64,000 nt of DNA from Brachyspira hampsonii 30446 (GCF_000316195.1 NZ_JH994111.1:504571-568570), one strand, 5' to 3'; positions 18,206 to 28,381 are shown, counted from the stretch's first letter. Notes: a model not told the origin generated them from the sequence alone. Numbers and translations: made by a program.

Positions 18206-19513
18206 ATGAAAATATGTATAATAGGTACAGGTTATGTAGGACTTATTACAGGTGCATGTTTAGCTGAAATGGGAAATTATGTAATATGTGTAGATAATGA
18301 TGAAGAAAAATTAAAAAAACTTAAAAATGGTATTACTCCTTTATATGAACCCGGTTTGGAAGAACTTATTATTGATAATGTTTCTGAGGGAAGATTAGAA
18401 TTTACCAATGATTTAGATTATGCTGTAAAAAACTCTATTGCTTGTTTTATTGCTGTTGGAACTCCTTCAGGCGATGATGGAAGCTGCGATTTGAGTTTTG
18501 TACTATCTGTAGCTAATGATATCGGAAAATCTATGAACGGATATAAAGTTATAGTAGATAAATCAACCGTACCTGTTGGAACTCATAAATTAGTAGAAGA
18601 TGAAATAAAAAAACATTACAGCGGAGAGTTTGATGTGGTTTCAAATCCAGAATTTTTAAAACAAGGTGCTGCTGTTGATGATTTTTTAAAACCTGACAGG
18701 GTAGTTATAGGTTCAAACTCTGAAAAAGCTATAGATATAATGAGAGATATTTATAATCCTTTTACAAGAACAGGAAATCCTATAATAATAATGGATGTTC
18801 GTTCTGCTGAGATGACTAAATATGCTGCTAATGCTTTTTTGGCCACTAAAATATCATTTGCTAATGAAATTGCTAATATATGTGAAAAAGTAGGTGCTAA
18901 TGCCGATTTAGTTAGAATTGGTATGTCAAGTGATAAGAGAATAGGAAATCAGTTTTTATTTCATGGTTTGGGATACGGTGGGAGTTGTTTTCCAAAAGAT
19001 GTACAGGCTTTGATAAAAACAGCATCTGATTATGGTATAGACTCTGATTTGCTTAAAGCTGCATATCAAGTTAATGTTAATCAAAGGAAGATTTTTGTCA
19101 ATAAGATTTTAAAACATTATAATAATGATATTAAAGGCAAAACATTTGCTTTATGGGGATTGGCATTTAAGCCTAGAACTAATGATATGAGAGAAGCCCC
19201 ATCTATCACTATAATAAATATGCTTTTAGATGCGGGTGCTAGTATTAGGGCTTATGACCCTAAGGCTTTTGATAATGCTAAAGCTATATTTGGAGATAAA
19301 ATATATTATGCTGAAAACTCTTATGATGCTTTGAAAGGTTCTGATGCTTTGATTTTAGTTACAGAATGGAACGAGTTTAGAAGACCTAATTTTGATAAAA
19401 TAAAAGAGCTTTTAAAAGAGCCTATTATATTTGATGGAAGAAATCAGTATGATAAAAAAAGAATGGAGGAAAGAGGTATTAAATACATATCATTAGGTGT
19501 TGCAGATAATTAA
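18206..19513 (+). CDS. ugd: UDP-glucose 6-dehydrogenase
   Basis: 435 residues. It oxidises UDP-glucose to UDP-glucuronate with two NAD+. GTGYVGLITG at 7-16 is the NAD fold, with Asp30 closing it; STVPVGT at 120-126; NPEFLKQGAAVDDF at 147-160; the catalytic Cys261 lies in GYGGSCFPKD; the C-terminal UDP-binding domain has LAFKPRTNDMREAPS. Strong AAGGAG ribosome site. UDP-glucuronate feeds surface polysaccharide synthesis. The metallophosphoesterase follows 3 bases after the stop, so the two are likely co-transcribed. UDP-mannose or UDP-GlcNAc relatives are less likely. Confidence 0.9.
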   Translation: MKICIIGTGYVGLITGACLAEMGNYVICVDNDEEKLKKLKNGITPLYEPGLEELIIDNVSEGRLEFTNDLDYAVKNSIACFIAVGTPSGDDGSCDLSFVLSVANDIGKSMNGYKVIVDKSTVPVGTHKLVEDEIKKHYSGEFDVVSNPEFLKQGAAVDDFLKPDRVVIGSNSEKAIDIMRDIYNPFTRTGNPIIIMDVRSAEMTKYAANAFLATKISFANEIANICEKVGANADLVRIGMSSDKRIGNQFLFHGLGYGGSCFPKDVQALIKTASDYGIDSDLLKAAYQVNVNQRKIFVNKILKHYNNDIKGKTFALWGLAFKPRTNDMREAPSITIINMLLDAGASIRAYDPKAFDNAKAIFGDKIYYAENSYDALKGSDALILVTEWNEFRRPNFDKIKELLKEPIIFDGRNQYDKKRMEERGIKYISLGVADN

Positions 19514-19516
19514 TAT

Positions 19517-20035
19517 ATGATATATTTTATTTCAGATACTCACTTTTTTTATATGCCTTCAAGCAGAAAAAATGTATTTGATGATTATCAAGATATGCAT
19601 AATTATTTAATAAATAAATGGAATGAAAAAATAAGTAAAGAAGATGATGTATATATAGTAGGCGATTTTTCCAATGATAGAGGATATTTAAAAACTGCGG
19701 AGTTATTAAAATTATTAAATGGTAATAAATACCTTATAAAAGGTAATAATGATAAATTTTTAAATAATAATAAATTTGATAGAAATCTATTTAAATTTAT
19801 TAAAGACTATTATATTTTAGATATAAAAAATTACAGCAGTATTATTAAAAAAATAGTTTTATTCCATTATCCTATATTGGAATGGGAGGGCTATTATAAT
19901 AATACTATGCTGATACATGGACATTGGCATAAAGATAAAAAATATCATAATTTAGCATTCAATATTGCATGTGATATTCATAATTTCAGCCCATTGTCTA
20001 TTAATGAAATATTAAAAATGGTGCTAAATGAATAA
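19517..20035 (+). CDS. Metallophosphoesterase (calcineurin-like)
   Basis: 172 residues with the dimetal phosphoesterase signature: SDTHF at residues 6-10, GDFSND (GD motif), KGNND (GNHD variant), LFHYPI, and HGHWHKD near the end (GHxH). This compact form is common in bacteria; substrates may be phosphodiesters or nucleotides and cannot be assigned. It sits between ugd and an unknown gene that overlaps its last bases, so an operon is likely. Confidence 0.82.
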   Translation: MIYFISDTHFFYMPSSRKNVFDDYQDMHNYLINKWNEKISKEDDVYIVGDFSNDRGYLKTAELLKLLNGNKYLIKGNNDKFLNNNKFDRNLFKFIKDYYILDIKNYSSIIKKIVLFHYPILEWEGYYNNTMLIHGHWHKDKKYHNLAFNIACDIHNFSPLSINEILKMVLNE

Positions 20036-21191
20036 TCATAAAGATATACTATTAAATAGGCTTCATACTACTATAGAGCATCAAAACGAAATAGAAAATG
20101 ACTGCATTAAATTTTTGAGTTATGATATTACTATTGAGCCTAAAATAGTGCAGCTTGAAAAGAAAAAAAGTATATTATGCACAATATATTTTTATGTTAA
20201 AGCTCCTCTTTTTGATAATGTTTTTTTTGAATCTTCTTCTAGCATAGCTTCTGATGAGTATAAGGCAATAGAGTTATCTTCTGATAATTTTGTGTATTGT
20301 GCTTTGCATGGTATATTGGATTTTCTTTCAGGCATACATCATCATGATATAGAAACTTCAATATTAGGTAATAAAAAGATTTTTACAGTATGCGAAAGTC
20401 CTATATTAGGTCTTGGAAATATAGATGACAAAGAAGATTTTTATAATGATTATATTGGCTTTGATGATAAAAACGGATATTCTAGTTTTTTATGGAATTG
20501 CATATGTAAAGAAGTTCCTTTTATACTTTCAAATAATAGAGTAAGTTTTATAAAGACTTATGCTGCCAAAATGCCTAATGATGACATTATAGTAGAGTGT
20601 ACGATAAATAATATTCAAAATAAAACATTAGAAAACTGTGTTCAAAATGAGATTATTAAATGGGATAATAATGGAGAGTTCTTTTCTATAAAGCAGTTTT
20701 TCTTCATACTTCAGTCGGATACTACATATATAAAATATCCATATACAAAGGAAGAAATTGAGTATTTTGTTATGGAATATGTATTAGAATTTGAAAAATG
20801 CGGTTTTAATTATGATAACTTTATTAAAAATATAAAAAATTTAATATCTGATAATAATATAATAGAAGAAATGATAAATTTTGTACCTGAAATATGTGCG
20901 GAATATGCTTTTAAAGATGCTGTTTTTAATGATAGGGTAGATGTTAATATAGGAAATAATCATTATAATGTATTGAAAACACAATTTACAAGCTATGGAT
21001 ATATTGAAGATTCTTTGATAGACGGATTTTCAAATAAAATTTTTAAAAAAGAAAGTTTTAATGAATTAGTTCATATCAGCAATTCTTATCATATAATATA
21101 TGAGGCTATGCAAAACGATAATGATATACAAATGAATGATATATTTGTTTCTGTTACTTTTAATTTCTCTAATGATTATAAGTTTATATAA
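20028..21191 (+). CDS. Unknown soluble protein (387 aa)
   Basis: Starts 8 bases inside the preceding metallophosphoesterase gene, so translation is probably coupled. There is no signal peptide or membrane helix; the protein is acidic with few visible motifs (GIHHHDIET near residue 103, GFDDKNGYSSFLW near 145). No family recognised. It ends 4 bases before the convergent FUSC-type gene. Confidence 0.6.
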   Translation: MNNHKDILLNRLHTTIEHQNEIENDCIKFLSYDITIEPKIVQLEKKKSILCTIYFYVKAPLFDNVFFESSSSIASDEYKAIELSSDNFVYCALHGILDFLSGIHHHDIETSILGNKKIFTVCESPILGLGNIDDKEDFYNDYIGFDDKNGYSSFLWNCICKEVPFILSNNRVSFIKTYAAKMPNDDIIVECTINNIQNKTLENCVQNEIIKWDNNGEFFSIKQFFFILQSDTTYIKYPYTKEEIEYFVMEYVLEFEKCGFNYDNFIKNIKNLISDNNIIEEMINFVPEICAEYAFKDAVFNDRVDVNIGNNHYNVLKTQFTSYGYIEDSLIDGFSNKIFKKESFNELVHISNSYHIIYEAMQNDNDIQMNDIFVSVTFNFSNDYKFI

Positions 21192-21194
21192 AAA

Positions 21195-23195
21195 TTATAA
21201 TATATTATCTATATTGTTTTTGATTGAATCGTTAATAGAGTTTATGCTGTCAAAACAATTTTCTAATCTGTAAAATATATATGAATCTGTTTTTATAATA
21301 TTTTTCTTTTTTTCTTCGCTGTTATAATCATTAATTTCATTTTTAAATAATTTAGCAGTGTTTTCTAAAGTATTTGAAATATTTTCAATGAATATTAGTA
21401 TATTATTTTTATCTTCAGGTCTATTATATTTTTTCATAAGATGTATTAATTGTTCTGCCTCAACTATAAATTTTCTATTGCTTTCTATTAAAGAGTCTGT
21501 TATAGGAGTCCCTTTATATCTTGTTTGGTTTTTTTCATGTATTATAATATTGTTTTTTATCATGTATGCTTTTAATAGTATTTCATATAGATACTGAGAT
21601 GTAGTTTCATTATTTATAGCCTTTCTCATTTGATTTATTATTATAGTATCTATTTCTATAAGTTCGCTTATTTTATCTACCATGCCTTTATGACTTTCAG
21701 TTCTTATAATAAAATGGTCAAATACCCATACAATAGAAAGAGCCATTATTATAAATCCTAGTCTTGATGAAGCTGACATCAATTTCGGCATATACGGAAA
21801 TGATGATATTAATGCTGAAATTGTACCGTATATTTTTTTTAAAAAGTCATTAATAGATGCAAGGGATAATATAAAGCATACCCCTATAGCAGGAATAATC
21901 ATATCATAAGGTATATACTTGAAAAAAACTGAGAATATAAATACTCCTATAAAGTTTCCTAATACATTTATTTTTAAATTATGTTTCTGTTCCTCATAAA
22001 ATGGATAGAGCATTATATATGATAAAATAGGAAGCCAATAACCTCTTATTGCTATTTCTTCCGGTAAAAAATATCTAATAGTAAATGATATGCACATTAT
22101 GATTCCCATTTTTAGGGAGAATCTAAAATGGCATTTATTGATATTGAACTCTTTCTTTAATCTTATAAATTTTAAATTAAATAATTTTGTTATTTCAAAT
22201 TCATCTTTTTTATTTTCAAACATATTAGATAATATATTTTTCAATTTAGATATAGTATATATCCATTCATAATTACTTTTTTCATCACTTAAAAAATAAT
22301 TATCATTAAAATAATTTATAGCACTAATTATACTATTGTATTCTTCTTCATGCTTTGATATATCTTTTTTTAATAAATTAGATATTCTATCTAAAATTTT
22401 TGAAAGCATCATAAAATATTCTGAATCATTATCTGTAAAATTAATAATATTCTGATGTTCTTTATCTATTAATAAATTTATTTCTTCCAAAAATAAAACA
22501 AGCTGAAAATGATTAATATTTCTATTATTCATAGTATTATGTCTTTTTAATGTATCTACATATATGGCAGTAGTATATTCATTTATAATAGGAAATAAAT
22601 CATCTTTTTTATTTAACGAGCATGTTTTATTATATAATGATGATATTTTTTTATTTATGGTTTCTATTGTTCTGCAAGCCAAATTATTAGATAATTTATG
22701 TTTAGTTAAAAATTTATTTATTACTAAGAATATAAATATTATGAGTAAAGCTGTTAGTATAGCTTCCATTCTTAAGTGTATATATGATATAGGTATGTTA
22801 TATGCCTGCAAAATAACATAAGTAAAGCCGTATATAAAGTAATTTCTAGGTACAAAATCATCTGAAAGCAAATATACTATAGAAAACGGCACTATAAAAT
22901 TAAGTGATATAGTAAGGAATAAATTTTGTTCTGCTATGGTAGCCAAAAGCCCTAATAAAAGTATTCTAAAAGATACAGCAGGAAAACTCTCTATTGTAAA
23001 ACTTTGACGCATTAAAGCACATATAAATATAGAAATTACACCTATTGTTGAATTCTCTCTTCCAAATAGATTAGTTGACAATATCATTATAAAAAGTCCC
23101 ACTAATACACTAGGTAAAAAATCTAAGACTCTTTTTAGAAATGCAATTAATATTTCTTTTTGTTTTTGATAAAATAGTTTATTTTTTAAAAACAT
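21195..23195 (-). CDS. FUSC-family membrane protein (YccS/aromatic acid exporter-like)
   Basis: 666 residues with two hydrophobic blocks of about five to six helices (about residues 15-165 and 350-480) separated by a helical cytoplasmic segment, and a helical C-terminal domain of about 180 residues. This duplicated layout is that of FUSC/YccS/AaeB-like proteins. The second block carries REYWLPILSYIMLYPFYEEQ-like residues (here IRGYWLPILSYIMLYPFYEE), a hallmark of the family. It probably exports small organic acids or has an envelope role; the substrate is unknown. No strong ribosome site was found. Confidence 0.7.
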   Translation of the reverse strand: MFLKNKLFYQKQKEILIAFLKRVLDFLPSVLVGLFIMILSTNLFGRENSTIGVISIFICALMRQSFTIESFPAVSFRILLLGLLATIAEQNLFLTISLNFIVPFSIVYLLSDDFVPRNYFIYGFTYVILQAYNIPISYIHLRMEAILTALLIIFIFLVINKFLTKHKLSNNLACRTIETINKKISSLYNKTCSLNKKDDLFPIINEYTTAIYVDTLKRHNTMNNRNINHFQLVLFLEEINLLIDKEHQNIINFTDNDSEYFMMLSKILDRISNLLKKDISKHEEEYNSIISAINYFNDNYFLSDEKSNYEWIYTISKLKNILSNMFENKKDEFEITKLFNLKFIRLKKEFNINKCHFRFSLKMGIIMCISFTIRYFLPEEIAIRGYWLPILSYIMLYPFYEEQKHNLKINVLGNFIGVFIFSVFFKYIPYDMIIPAIGVCFILSLASINDFLKKIYGTISALISSFPYMPKLMSASSRLGFIIMALSIVWVFDHFIIRTESHKGMVDKISELIEIDTIIINQMRKAINNETTSQYLYEILLKAYMIKNNIIIHEKNQTRYKGTPITDSLIESNRKFIVEAEQLIHLMKKYNRPEDKNNILIFIENISNTLENTAKLFKNEINDYNSEEKKKNIIKTDSYIFYRLENCFDSINSINDSIKNNIDNIL

Positions 23196-23336
23196 TGGGA
23201 TTAATTTGTATTTTTTTATTATATTTATATAATAAGACTATATTACAAATAAAAAATAGTCAATAAAGAATTATATAATTTTTTATTATTGCCGATATTT
23301 TAAAATTAGATATATTAATTTTAGGGGGATTAAATT

Positions 23337-23840
23337 ATGCCGCCGGTAATCATAGAACATGAAGAATACCCTTCTGTAGTAGTTATAGAATATAACAGCA
23401 TATACAGAAATGAATTACAAAATTTTATACATAATATAAAAATAAAAGATAATAAAGAAGAAGTTTTTGTTGAGCCTTATTTTAATAAAATCCTTTATAC
23501 GAATAATACCAATATAGGGCTTCTTACTATAGATGGAAGAATAAATGGATATTATTATATAAATAAAGAGGGTGTATTGAAATATATATATATGAATTAC
23601 CCATATAGAAGAAATGGTTTTGCTAAGCTTCTTTTAACACATGCAATCAAAGCTAATCCTAATATACAATTTGAGAAGAATGCTAATCAAGCCTATACTA
23701 GACTTATAAGTTCTCCTATATTTGAAGATATACTTAAAGGCAACTCTTCAGGAGCATTTGATAATAATTCAGGCTCAATGGATACATTTGAAGATCTTAG
23801 CGGCGGCGGAAGTAAAGAAGGGGAGCTTACTCTATTTTAA
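23337..23840 (+). CDS. GNAT-like N-acetyltransferase
   Basis: 167 residues. The segment GYYYINKEGVLKYIYMNYPYRRNGFAKLLLTHAI fits GNAT motif A (usually V-x-x-x-x-R/Q-x-x-G-x-G/A), with RRNGFAKLLL as the acetyl-CoA loop. The C-terminal 35 residues are Ser/Gly/Asp-rich and probably disordered. AGGGGG precedes the ATG. Substrate unknown. The next gene starts 2 bases after the stop. Confidence 0.65.
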   Translation: MPPVIIEHEEYPSVVVIEYNSIYRNELQNFIHNIKIKDNKEEVFVEPYFNKILYTNNTNIGLLTIDGRINGYYYINKEGVLKYIYMNYPYRRNGFAKLLLTHAIKANPNIQFEKNANQAYTRLISSPIFEDILKGNSSGAFDNNSGSMDTFEDLSGGGSKEGELTLF

Positions 23841-23842
23841 TT

Positions 23843-24256
23843 TTGAAAAGATTTTTATATTTAAACATTATATTAGTGATATTCTTATTTATATCATGTG
23901 CTCATAATATGGTTTCTATATCTGAAGATCCCATAATAGAAGAAAAAATTAAGGTTTATCATCTTATAAGTATGCATCCCGCTTCAAATATTACCATAAG
24001 TATAGATGATGGAAAAATCTATGGAAAATCTGCTATAAATGATTACTATGCAAATTGTACAATTAATGGAGAGTTGATTTCAATAGATATGATAAAAACT
24101 ACAAGAAAAACGGATACAGTAGAAAAAAGAAGAATAGAGGGAGATTATATTTCTATACTTCAAACAGCATACTCATTCAAAGTAGAAGGAAATAAACTTA
24201 TAATATATACAAGATTTATAGATGAACCTCTTGTTTATGAAGAAATAGAAGATTAA
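23843..24256 (+). CDS. Small lipoprotein of unknown function
   Basis: 137 residues from a TTG codon, giving MKRFLYLNIILVIFLFISC with a lipobox cysteine at residue 19. The mature part is probably beta-rich (ITISIDDGKIYGKSAINDYY ... INGELISIDMIKTTRKTDT), resembling META/HslJ-type domains, but the match is too weak for a name. Only 2 bases separate it from the GNAT-like gene, so it is probably translated from the same transcript. Confidence 0.65.
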   Translation: MKRFLYLNIILVIFLFISCAHNMVSISEDPIIEEKIKVYHLISMHPASNITISIDDGKIYGKSAINDYYANCTINGELISIDMIKTTRKTDTVEKRRIEGDYISILQTAYSFKVEGNKLIIYTRFIDEPLVYEEIED

Positions 24257-24270
24257 ATGAAATAAAAATT

Positions 24271-24312
24271 AAAAAGGCTGTACTTAAAAATATTAATAAG
24301 TACAGCCTTTTC
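24271..24312. terminator. Bidirectional terminator
   Basis: AAAAAGGCTGTACTTA pairs with TAAGTACAGCCTTTT. It lies between the lipoprotein gene and the convergent mgl operon. Confidence 0.85.
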
Positions 24313-24315
24313 TAT

Positions 24316-24471
24316 TTAACGATATATTAAACTAGCAATATACCTTATAAACTCAGCAACTAAAAATATCATTACTATGAAACCCAAGAATATCCAAGAT
24401 TTCAAAGTTCTTTTTTTAGTTTCCTTTTTATTAAATTCTCTCCTAAAAGGATCGTTATTATCATATTCCAT
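24316..24471 (-). CDS. 51-residue single-span membrane protein downstream of mglC
   Basis: ATG at 24469-24471 with AGGGT about 8 bases upstream; stop TAA at 24316-24318. The product is charged and basic for 25 residues (MEYDNNDPFRREFNKKETKK...), followed by one hydrophobic helix (SWIFLGFIVMIFLVAEFI) and a short tail. It begins 12 bases after the mglC stop and ends right at the terminator, so it is the last gene of the mgl transcript. The positive-inside rule puts the N-terminus in the cytoplasm. Small membrane proteins of this type often modulate a transporter; here that is only inference. Confidence 0.65.
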   Translation of the reverse strand: MEYDNNDPFRREFNKKETKKRTLKSWIFLGFIVMIFLVAEFIRYIASLIYR

Positions 24472-24483
24472 AATAAAACCCTA

Positions 24484-25506
24484 TCACACTTTTTTCAAAT
24501 ATTTTTGCGTATCAACTGCAACAGCTGCAATTATGATAGCACCCTTAATTATGTACTGCATATATGGAGAAATACCAACGAATGTCATACCATAGTTAAT
24601 AACTTGGAATATTAAAACCCCAGATACAATACCTAAGATAGAGCCTATACCTCCAGAGAATGAAACTCCTCCAACTACACAAGCAGCAATAGCATCAAGC
24701 TCATAACCATTACCCAAATTGTTAGTAGCAGAACCAACACGGGCAACCTCTAATGAACCAGCTATACCATATAAAGCACCAGCCATAGTATAAACTATCA
24801 TAAGAGTAAGAGGAATATTTACACCGCTTACAGCAGCAGCTTCAGGGTTTCCTCCCACAGCAAATATATTTTTACCTAATTTGGTTTTATTCCATATTAC
24901 CCACATAATTGCGGTTATTATGACAGCAAATATAATTAGGTATGAAATAGTATAGTTTCCTATTTTTATACCTCCCAAAGCAAGATTAGTAAATCTAGGA
25001 TCAAGTCCTCCGATAGGCTGAGCACCATAAGGAGGTCTGTCAAAATAAGTACTAGTTACACCATAAAGTATAAGCTGCATACCTAAAGTAGCAATAAATG
25101 GAGTTACATAAAGTTTAGAAATGATAAAACCATTTATAAATCCGAATACCATAAGTATAAGCATAACTAAAAGTATAGGAAGTATAACCGGAAGCATAGG
25201 TAAATCCGGATACATTCTAGTAGGGTTAGAAGGAGATTGTAAAAGTGAAGCACTTACAACCGCAGCAAGCCCTACAGCTCTTCCTGCTCCTAAGTCATTA
25301 CCTTGAGTTACAAGAAGTGTGCCTACTCCTACAGCTATTATCATACGAGTAGAAGCCTGAGCAAATATATTTAAGAAATTACTCAATTTGAAGAAACTAG
25401 GGTCTTTAATGATAATACCTATAAGTATTAAGAGTAATGCTGCAAATATAGCATTGTTTAATATAAATGATTTAATATTTTTAATGTTTATTTTATTAGT
25501 GTCCAT
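24484..25506 (-). CDS. mglC: Galactose/methyl galactoside ABC transporter permease MglC
   Basis: 340 residues, about ten hydrophobic helices, with the family segments VGVGTLLVTQGNDLGAGRAVGLAA, TPFIATLGM and NIFAVGGNPEAAAVSGVN of the MglC/RbsC permease group. It forms the channel for galactose/glucose import with MglA and MglB. AAAGGACGG precedes the ATG. It follows mglA by 21 bases. The YFDRPPYGAQPIGGL segment is typical of MglC rather than RbsC. Confidence 0.93.
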   Translation of the reverse strand: MDTNKINIKNIKSFILNNAIFAALLLILIGIIIKDPSFFKLSNFLNIFAQASTRMIIAVGVGTLLVTQGNDLGAGRAVGLAAVVSASLLQSPSNPTRMYPDLPMLPVILPILLVMLILMVFGFINGFIISKLYVTPFIATLGMQLILYGVTSTYFDRPPYGAQPIGGLDPRFTNLALGGIKIGNYTISYLIIFAVIITAIMWVIWNKTKLGKNIFAVGGNPEAAAVSGVNIPLTLMIVYTMAGALYGIAGSLEVARVGSATNNLGNGYELDAIAACVVGGVSFSGGIGSILGIVSGVLIFQVINYGMTFVGISPYMQYIIKGAIIIAAVAVDTQKYLKKV

Positions 25507-25527
25507 AATCCGTCCTTTCGATTAAAA

Positions 25528-27033
25528 TTATAAATATTTAGCAGACAATGCCATAATTTCTTCCTGATTAGTATTTTTAGTTTCAACTATACCAGCAACT
25601 CTTCCATTACTCATAACCATGATTCTGTCAGTTATTCCAAGCAATTCCGGCATCTCCGAACTTACAACTATTACAGCTTTTCCAACAGTAGCCAAATCAA
25701 TAATAAGTCTGTATATATCATATTTAGCACCCACATCAATACCTCTTGTAGGTTCATCAAGCATAAGAATATCAGGTTTGCTTAAAAGCCATCTTCCTAA
25801 TATAACTTTTTGCTGATTTCCTCCGGATAATGACTGTATAGCTGTTTTTTCAGAAGGGGTCTTTACCTGCATACTGTCTATAACCCATTTAGTATCTTCA
25901 TGCATTTTTTTATTGTCCAAAAATCCAAATTTATTTTTGTAACTGTCTATATTTGCTATAGTAGAATTAAAATTGATGGACAGCATACCGAATATGCCTG
26001 TTTGTCTTCTCTCTTCAGTAACTAAAGCAAAGCCATTTTTTATAGCTTTTCTTGTAGAAGAATTATTAACTTCATGATTCATTTTTACAACATGTCCTGA
26101 AGACAAAGTACGCATGCCGAATATACTTTCTAATACTTCAGTCCTTTTTGCTCCTACAAGTCCTGCAATACCAAATACCTCGCCTTTTCTTACATTGAAA
26201 TTAACTTCTTTAAGGGAAGGCTGATAAAATGCAGTAAAATCTTTTATTTCTAATATATCCTCTCCCGGAACATTTGTTTTTTCAGGGAAACGATTAGTTA
26301 AATCTCTTCCTACCATCTGCTTAATAATCATATCGGTAGTTAATTCTTTAGCAGGAGTAGTGGCAACATATTTACCATCTCTCATTATAGTAACTTCATC
26401 AGAGATTTGCAGTATTTCTTCCATTTTATGTGATATGTAAATCATACCTACGCCTCTGCTTTGAAGTTTTCTAATGATTTTAAATAATTTAGCAACTTCT
26501 TTTTCTGTAAGAGAACTTGTAGGCTCATCTAATACCAATATTTTGGAATTATACGAAACTGCTTTTGCTATCTCCACCATCTGCATTTCTGATACAGATA
26601 ATGTAGATACTTTTGTTCTGGGATCCAGAGGTATTTCTAAATCATCAAAAATAGCCTTAGTATCATCATACATCTTCTTTTCGTCAATAATAACACCATA
26701 TTTGGTAGGATATTTTCCAAGCCATATATTATCCTGTATATTTCTTTGCCTAACTTGATTAAGTTCTTGGTGCACCATGGCTACACCATTATTTAAAGCT
26801 TGTTTAGGAGATATAAAGTTAATTTCTTTACCATCTAAGAATATATGTCCTGAATCTTTACGATAAATACCAAATAAACATTTCATCAAAGTAGATTTTC
26901 CGGCTCCGTTTTCTCCCATAAGAGCAACTACTTCTCCTTCTCTTACAGTGAGCTTAACATCATCTAATGCCTTAACACCCGGAAAAGACTTTGAAATACC
27001 TTTCATTTCAAGAACAATTTTTTTATTATCCAT
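25528..27033 (-). CDS. mglA: Galactose/methyl galactoside ABC transporter ATP-binding protein MglA
   Basis: 501 residues, two fused ATPase domains as in all MglA/RbsA proteins. The first has Walker [10 protein letters not shown] (about 39-47), signature-like LSVSEMQ and Walker B KILVLDEP. The second has a changed Walker A (GLVGAKRTE), signature SGGNQQK and Walker B DILMLDEP, the normal asymmetry of the family. It powers sugar uptake through MglC. It lies between mglB and mglC; a hairpin in the mglB-mglA gap probably lowers its expression relative to the binding protein. Confidence 0.94.
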   Translation of the reverse strand: MDNKKIVLEMKGISKSFPGVKALDDVKLTVREGEVVALMGENGAGKSTLMKCLFGIYRKDSGHIFLDGKEINFISPKQALNNGVAMVHQELNQVRQRNIQDNIWLGKYPTKYGVIIDEKKMYDDTKAIFDDLEIPLDPRTKVSTLSVSEMQMVEIAKAVSYNSKILVLDEPTSSLTEKEVAKLFKIIRKLQSRGVGMIYISHKMEEILQISDEVTIMRDGKYVATTPAKELTTDMIIKQMVGRDLTNRFPEKTNVPGEDILEIKDFTAFYQPSLKEVNFNVRKGEVFGIAGLVGAKRTEVLESIFGMRTLSSGHVVKMNHEVNNSSTRKAIKNGFALVTEERRQTGIFGMLSINFNSTIANIDSYKNKFGFLDNKKMHEDTKWVIDSMQVKTPSEKTAIQSLSGGNQQKVILGRWLLSKPDILMLDEPTRGIDVGAKYDIYRLIIDLATVGKAVIVVSSEMPELLGITDRIMVMSNGRVAGIVETKNTNQEEIMALSAKYL

Positions 27034-27092
27034 ATTTATAAAACCTTTATTTTCAAACTCTGCTAATACAATACTATATAGATAATTAACAA

Positions 27093-27126
27093 ACAGGGAT
27101 ATTAAAAATATATTAATATCCCTGTT
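27093..27126 (-). terminator. Attenuating hairpin between mglB and mglA
   Basis: AACAGGGATATTAA pairs with TTAATATCCCTGTT just after the mglB stop. Partial termination or 3'-end protection here would give more binding protein than ATPase, as known for many importer operons. Confidence 0.65.
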
Positions 27127-27143
27127 TTATAGCAAATTAATTA

Positions 27144-28190
27144 TTATTTATAAGCTTCTTCAGCAACATTTATATTATCTTTAGTTATAGGTACATAAGG
27201 AACGCGAACTGCTTTAACTTCGTCTAAAGTCCAAGTAGTACCATCTAATGGATCTTTTCCAGCAGCAACATTTAAAGTAATGTCAACTAAAGCCTGAGAT
27301 TGTCCAACTGGGTCATTAAGAACAGAACCTACTACAGTTCCTTTTTTGATTTCATTGATCATATCAGGAATAGCATCAACACCAACTATAGGTATAAATT
27401 TAGTATTATCACCTTCTTTATTATATCCTAAAGCCTGTATAGATTGTAAAGCACCTAAAGCCATAGCATCATTGTTACAGAAAATATATTCAAGTTTATC
27501 ACCATATTTTTGTATCCAAGCATCTACTATATCTTTAGCTTTTGCAGTATCCCACATAGCTGTTTGTTCTTCTAATCTTTCTACTTGAAGACCATTGTTA
27601 GTAATATATAAAGTAACATGGCTAGTTCTAGCTTCAGCATCTGGGTGTCCTGGTTCGCCTTTTAATAAAGCATATTGTATAATACCGTCGCCATTTTTAT
27701 CCCAAGCAGGATTATTTTTCCAAGTATCTACAACTATTTTTCCTTGCATATCGCCTGATTCTTCAGGAGTAGTACCTACATACCAAGTTTTATCATAACT
27801 AGCCATAGCTTCAGCACTAGGCTGTTTGTTAAAGAATACTACAGGTATATTTTTAGTTTTAGCTTTATCTATGATAGTTTGAGCTGCCTGAGGGTCTACC
27901 AAGTTAATAGCTAATGCTTTTGAATCTTTTTGAAGCATAACATCAACTTGGTCATTTTGCTGAGCTTGGTTATTTTGTGAGTCATTGATTATTAAATTAG
28001 CTTTTCCGCTGATTCTGCTTTCAATGTTTCTTCTGTAGAAAGACATAAAGTTATCATCATAACGATAAATTGTTACTCCGATAGTTGGTCCGTCAGTAGT
28101 TGTGGAAGAAGAAGCTCCGCCGCCGCAAGATACTACAAAAAGTGCAGACATTATAAATAATGCTGCCATAACTATAAGTGACTTTTTCAT
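27144..28190 (-). CDS. mglB: Galactose/glucose-binding lipoprotein MglB (copy 1)
   Basis: 348 residues, lipobox cysteine 22 in VVSCGGG. Ligand positions known from E. coli MglB are kept: Asp46 and Phe48 (RYDDNF), Asn96, His182/Asp184/Arg188 (GHPDAEAR), Trp213, the NND at 239-241, Asp272 and Asn292. The EF-hand-like calcium loop DKNGDGIIQ is at 164-172. So this copy should bind glucose/galactose and feed MglAC. Lipid anchoring replaces the free periplasmic form of E. coli. It has its own promoter (TTGATT/TATACT upstream) and an AAGGAG site. Confidence 0.94.
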   Translation of the reverse strand: MKKSLIVMAALFIMSALFVVSCGGGASSSTTTDGPTIGVTIYRYDDNFMSFYRRNIESRISGKANLIINDSQNNQAQQNDQVDVMLQKDSKALAINLVDPQAAQTIIDKAKTKNIPVVFFNKQPSAEAMASYDKTWYVGTTPEESGDMQGKIVVDTWKNNPAWDKNGDGIIQYALLKGEPGHPDAEARTSHVTLYITNNGLQVERLEEQTAMWDTAKAKDIVDAWIQKYGDKLEYIFCNNDAMALGALQSIQALGYNKEGDNTKFIPIVGVDAIPDMINEIKKGTVVGSVLNDPVGQSQALVDITLNVAAGKDPLDGTTWTLDEVKAVRVPYVPITKDNINVAEEAYK

Positions 28191-28231
28191 ATTAGAAAAC
28201 TCCTTAAATTAATTAATATTCTCTATTAATT

Positions 28232-28259
28232 AGTATATAAATTTATTTTCTTAAATCAA
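28232..28259 (-). promoter_or_regulatory. Promoter of mglB copy 1
   Basis: On the minus strand, -35 TTGATT (28259-28254), 16-base spacer, -10 TATACT (28237-28232), with the ATG about 42 bases beyond. Confidence 0.6.
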
Positions 28260-28381
28260 GTAAAATCAGATCTTTTGATTTTTGATATTTATATAAGCTT
28301 CAATTTATGATTTAGTGTTATGATAGTTTAAAATTTTTGATTTTTATTTGTAAATGTCTTTTGTATATAATTAAAGTAAAT

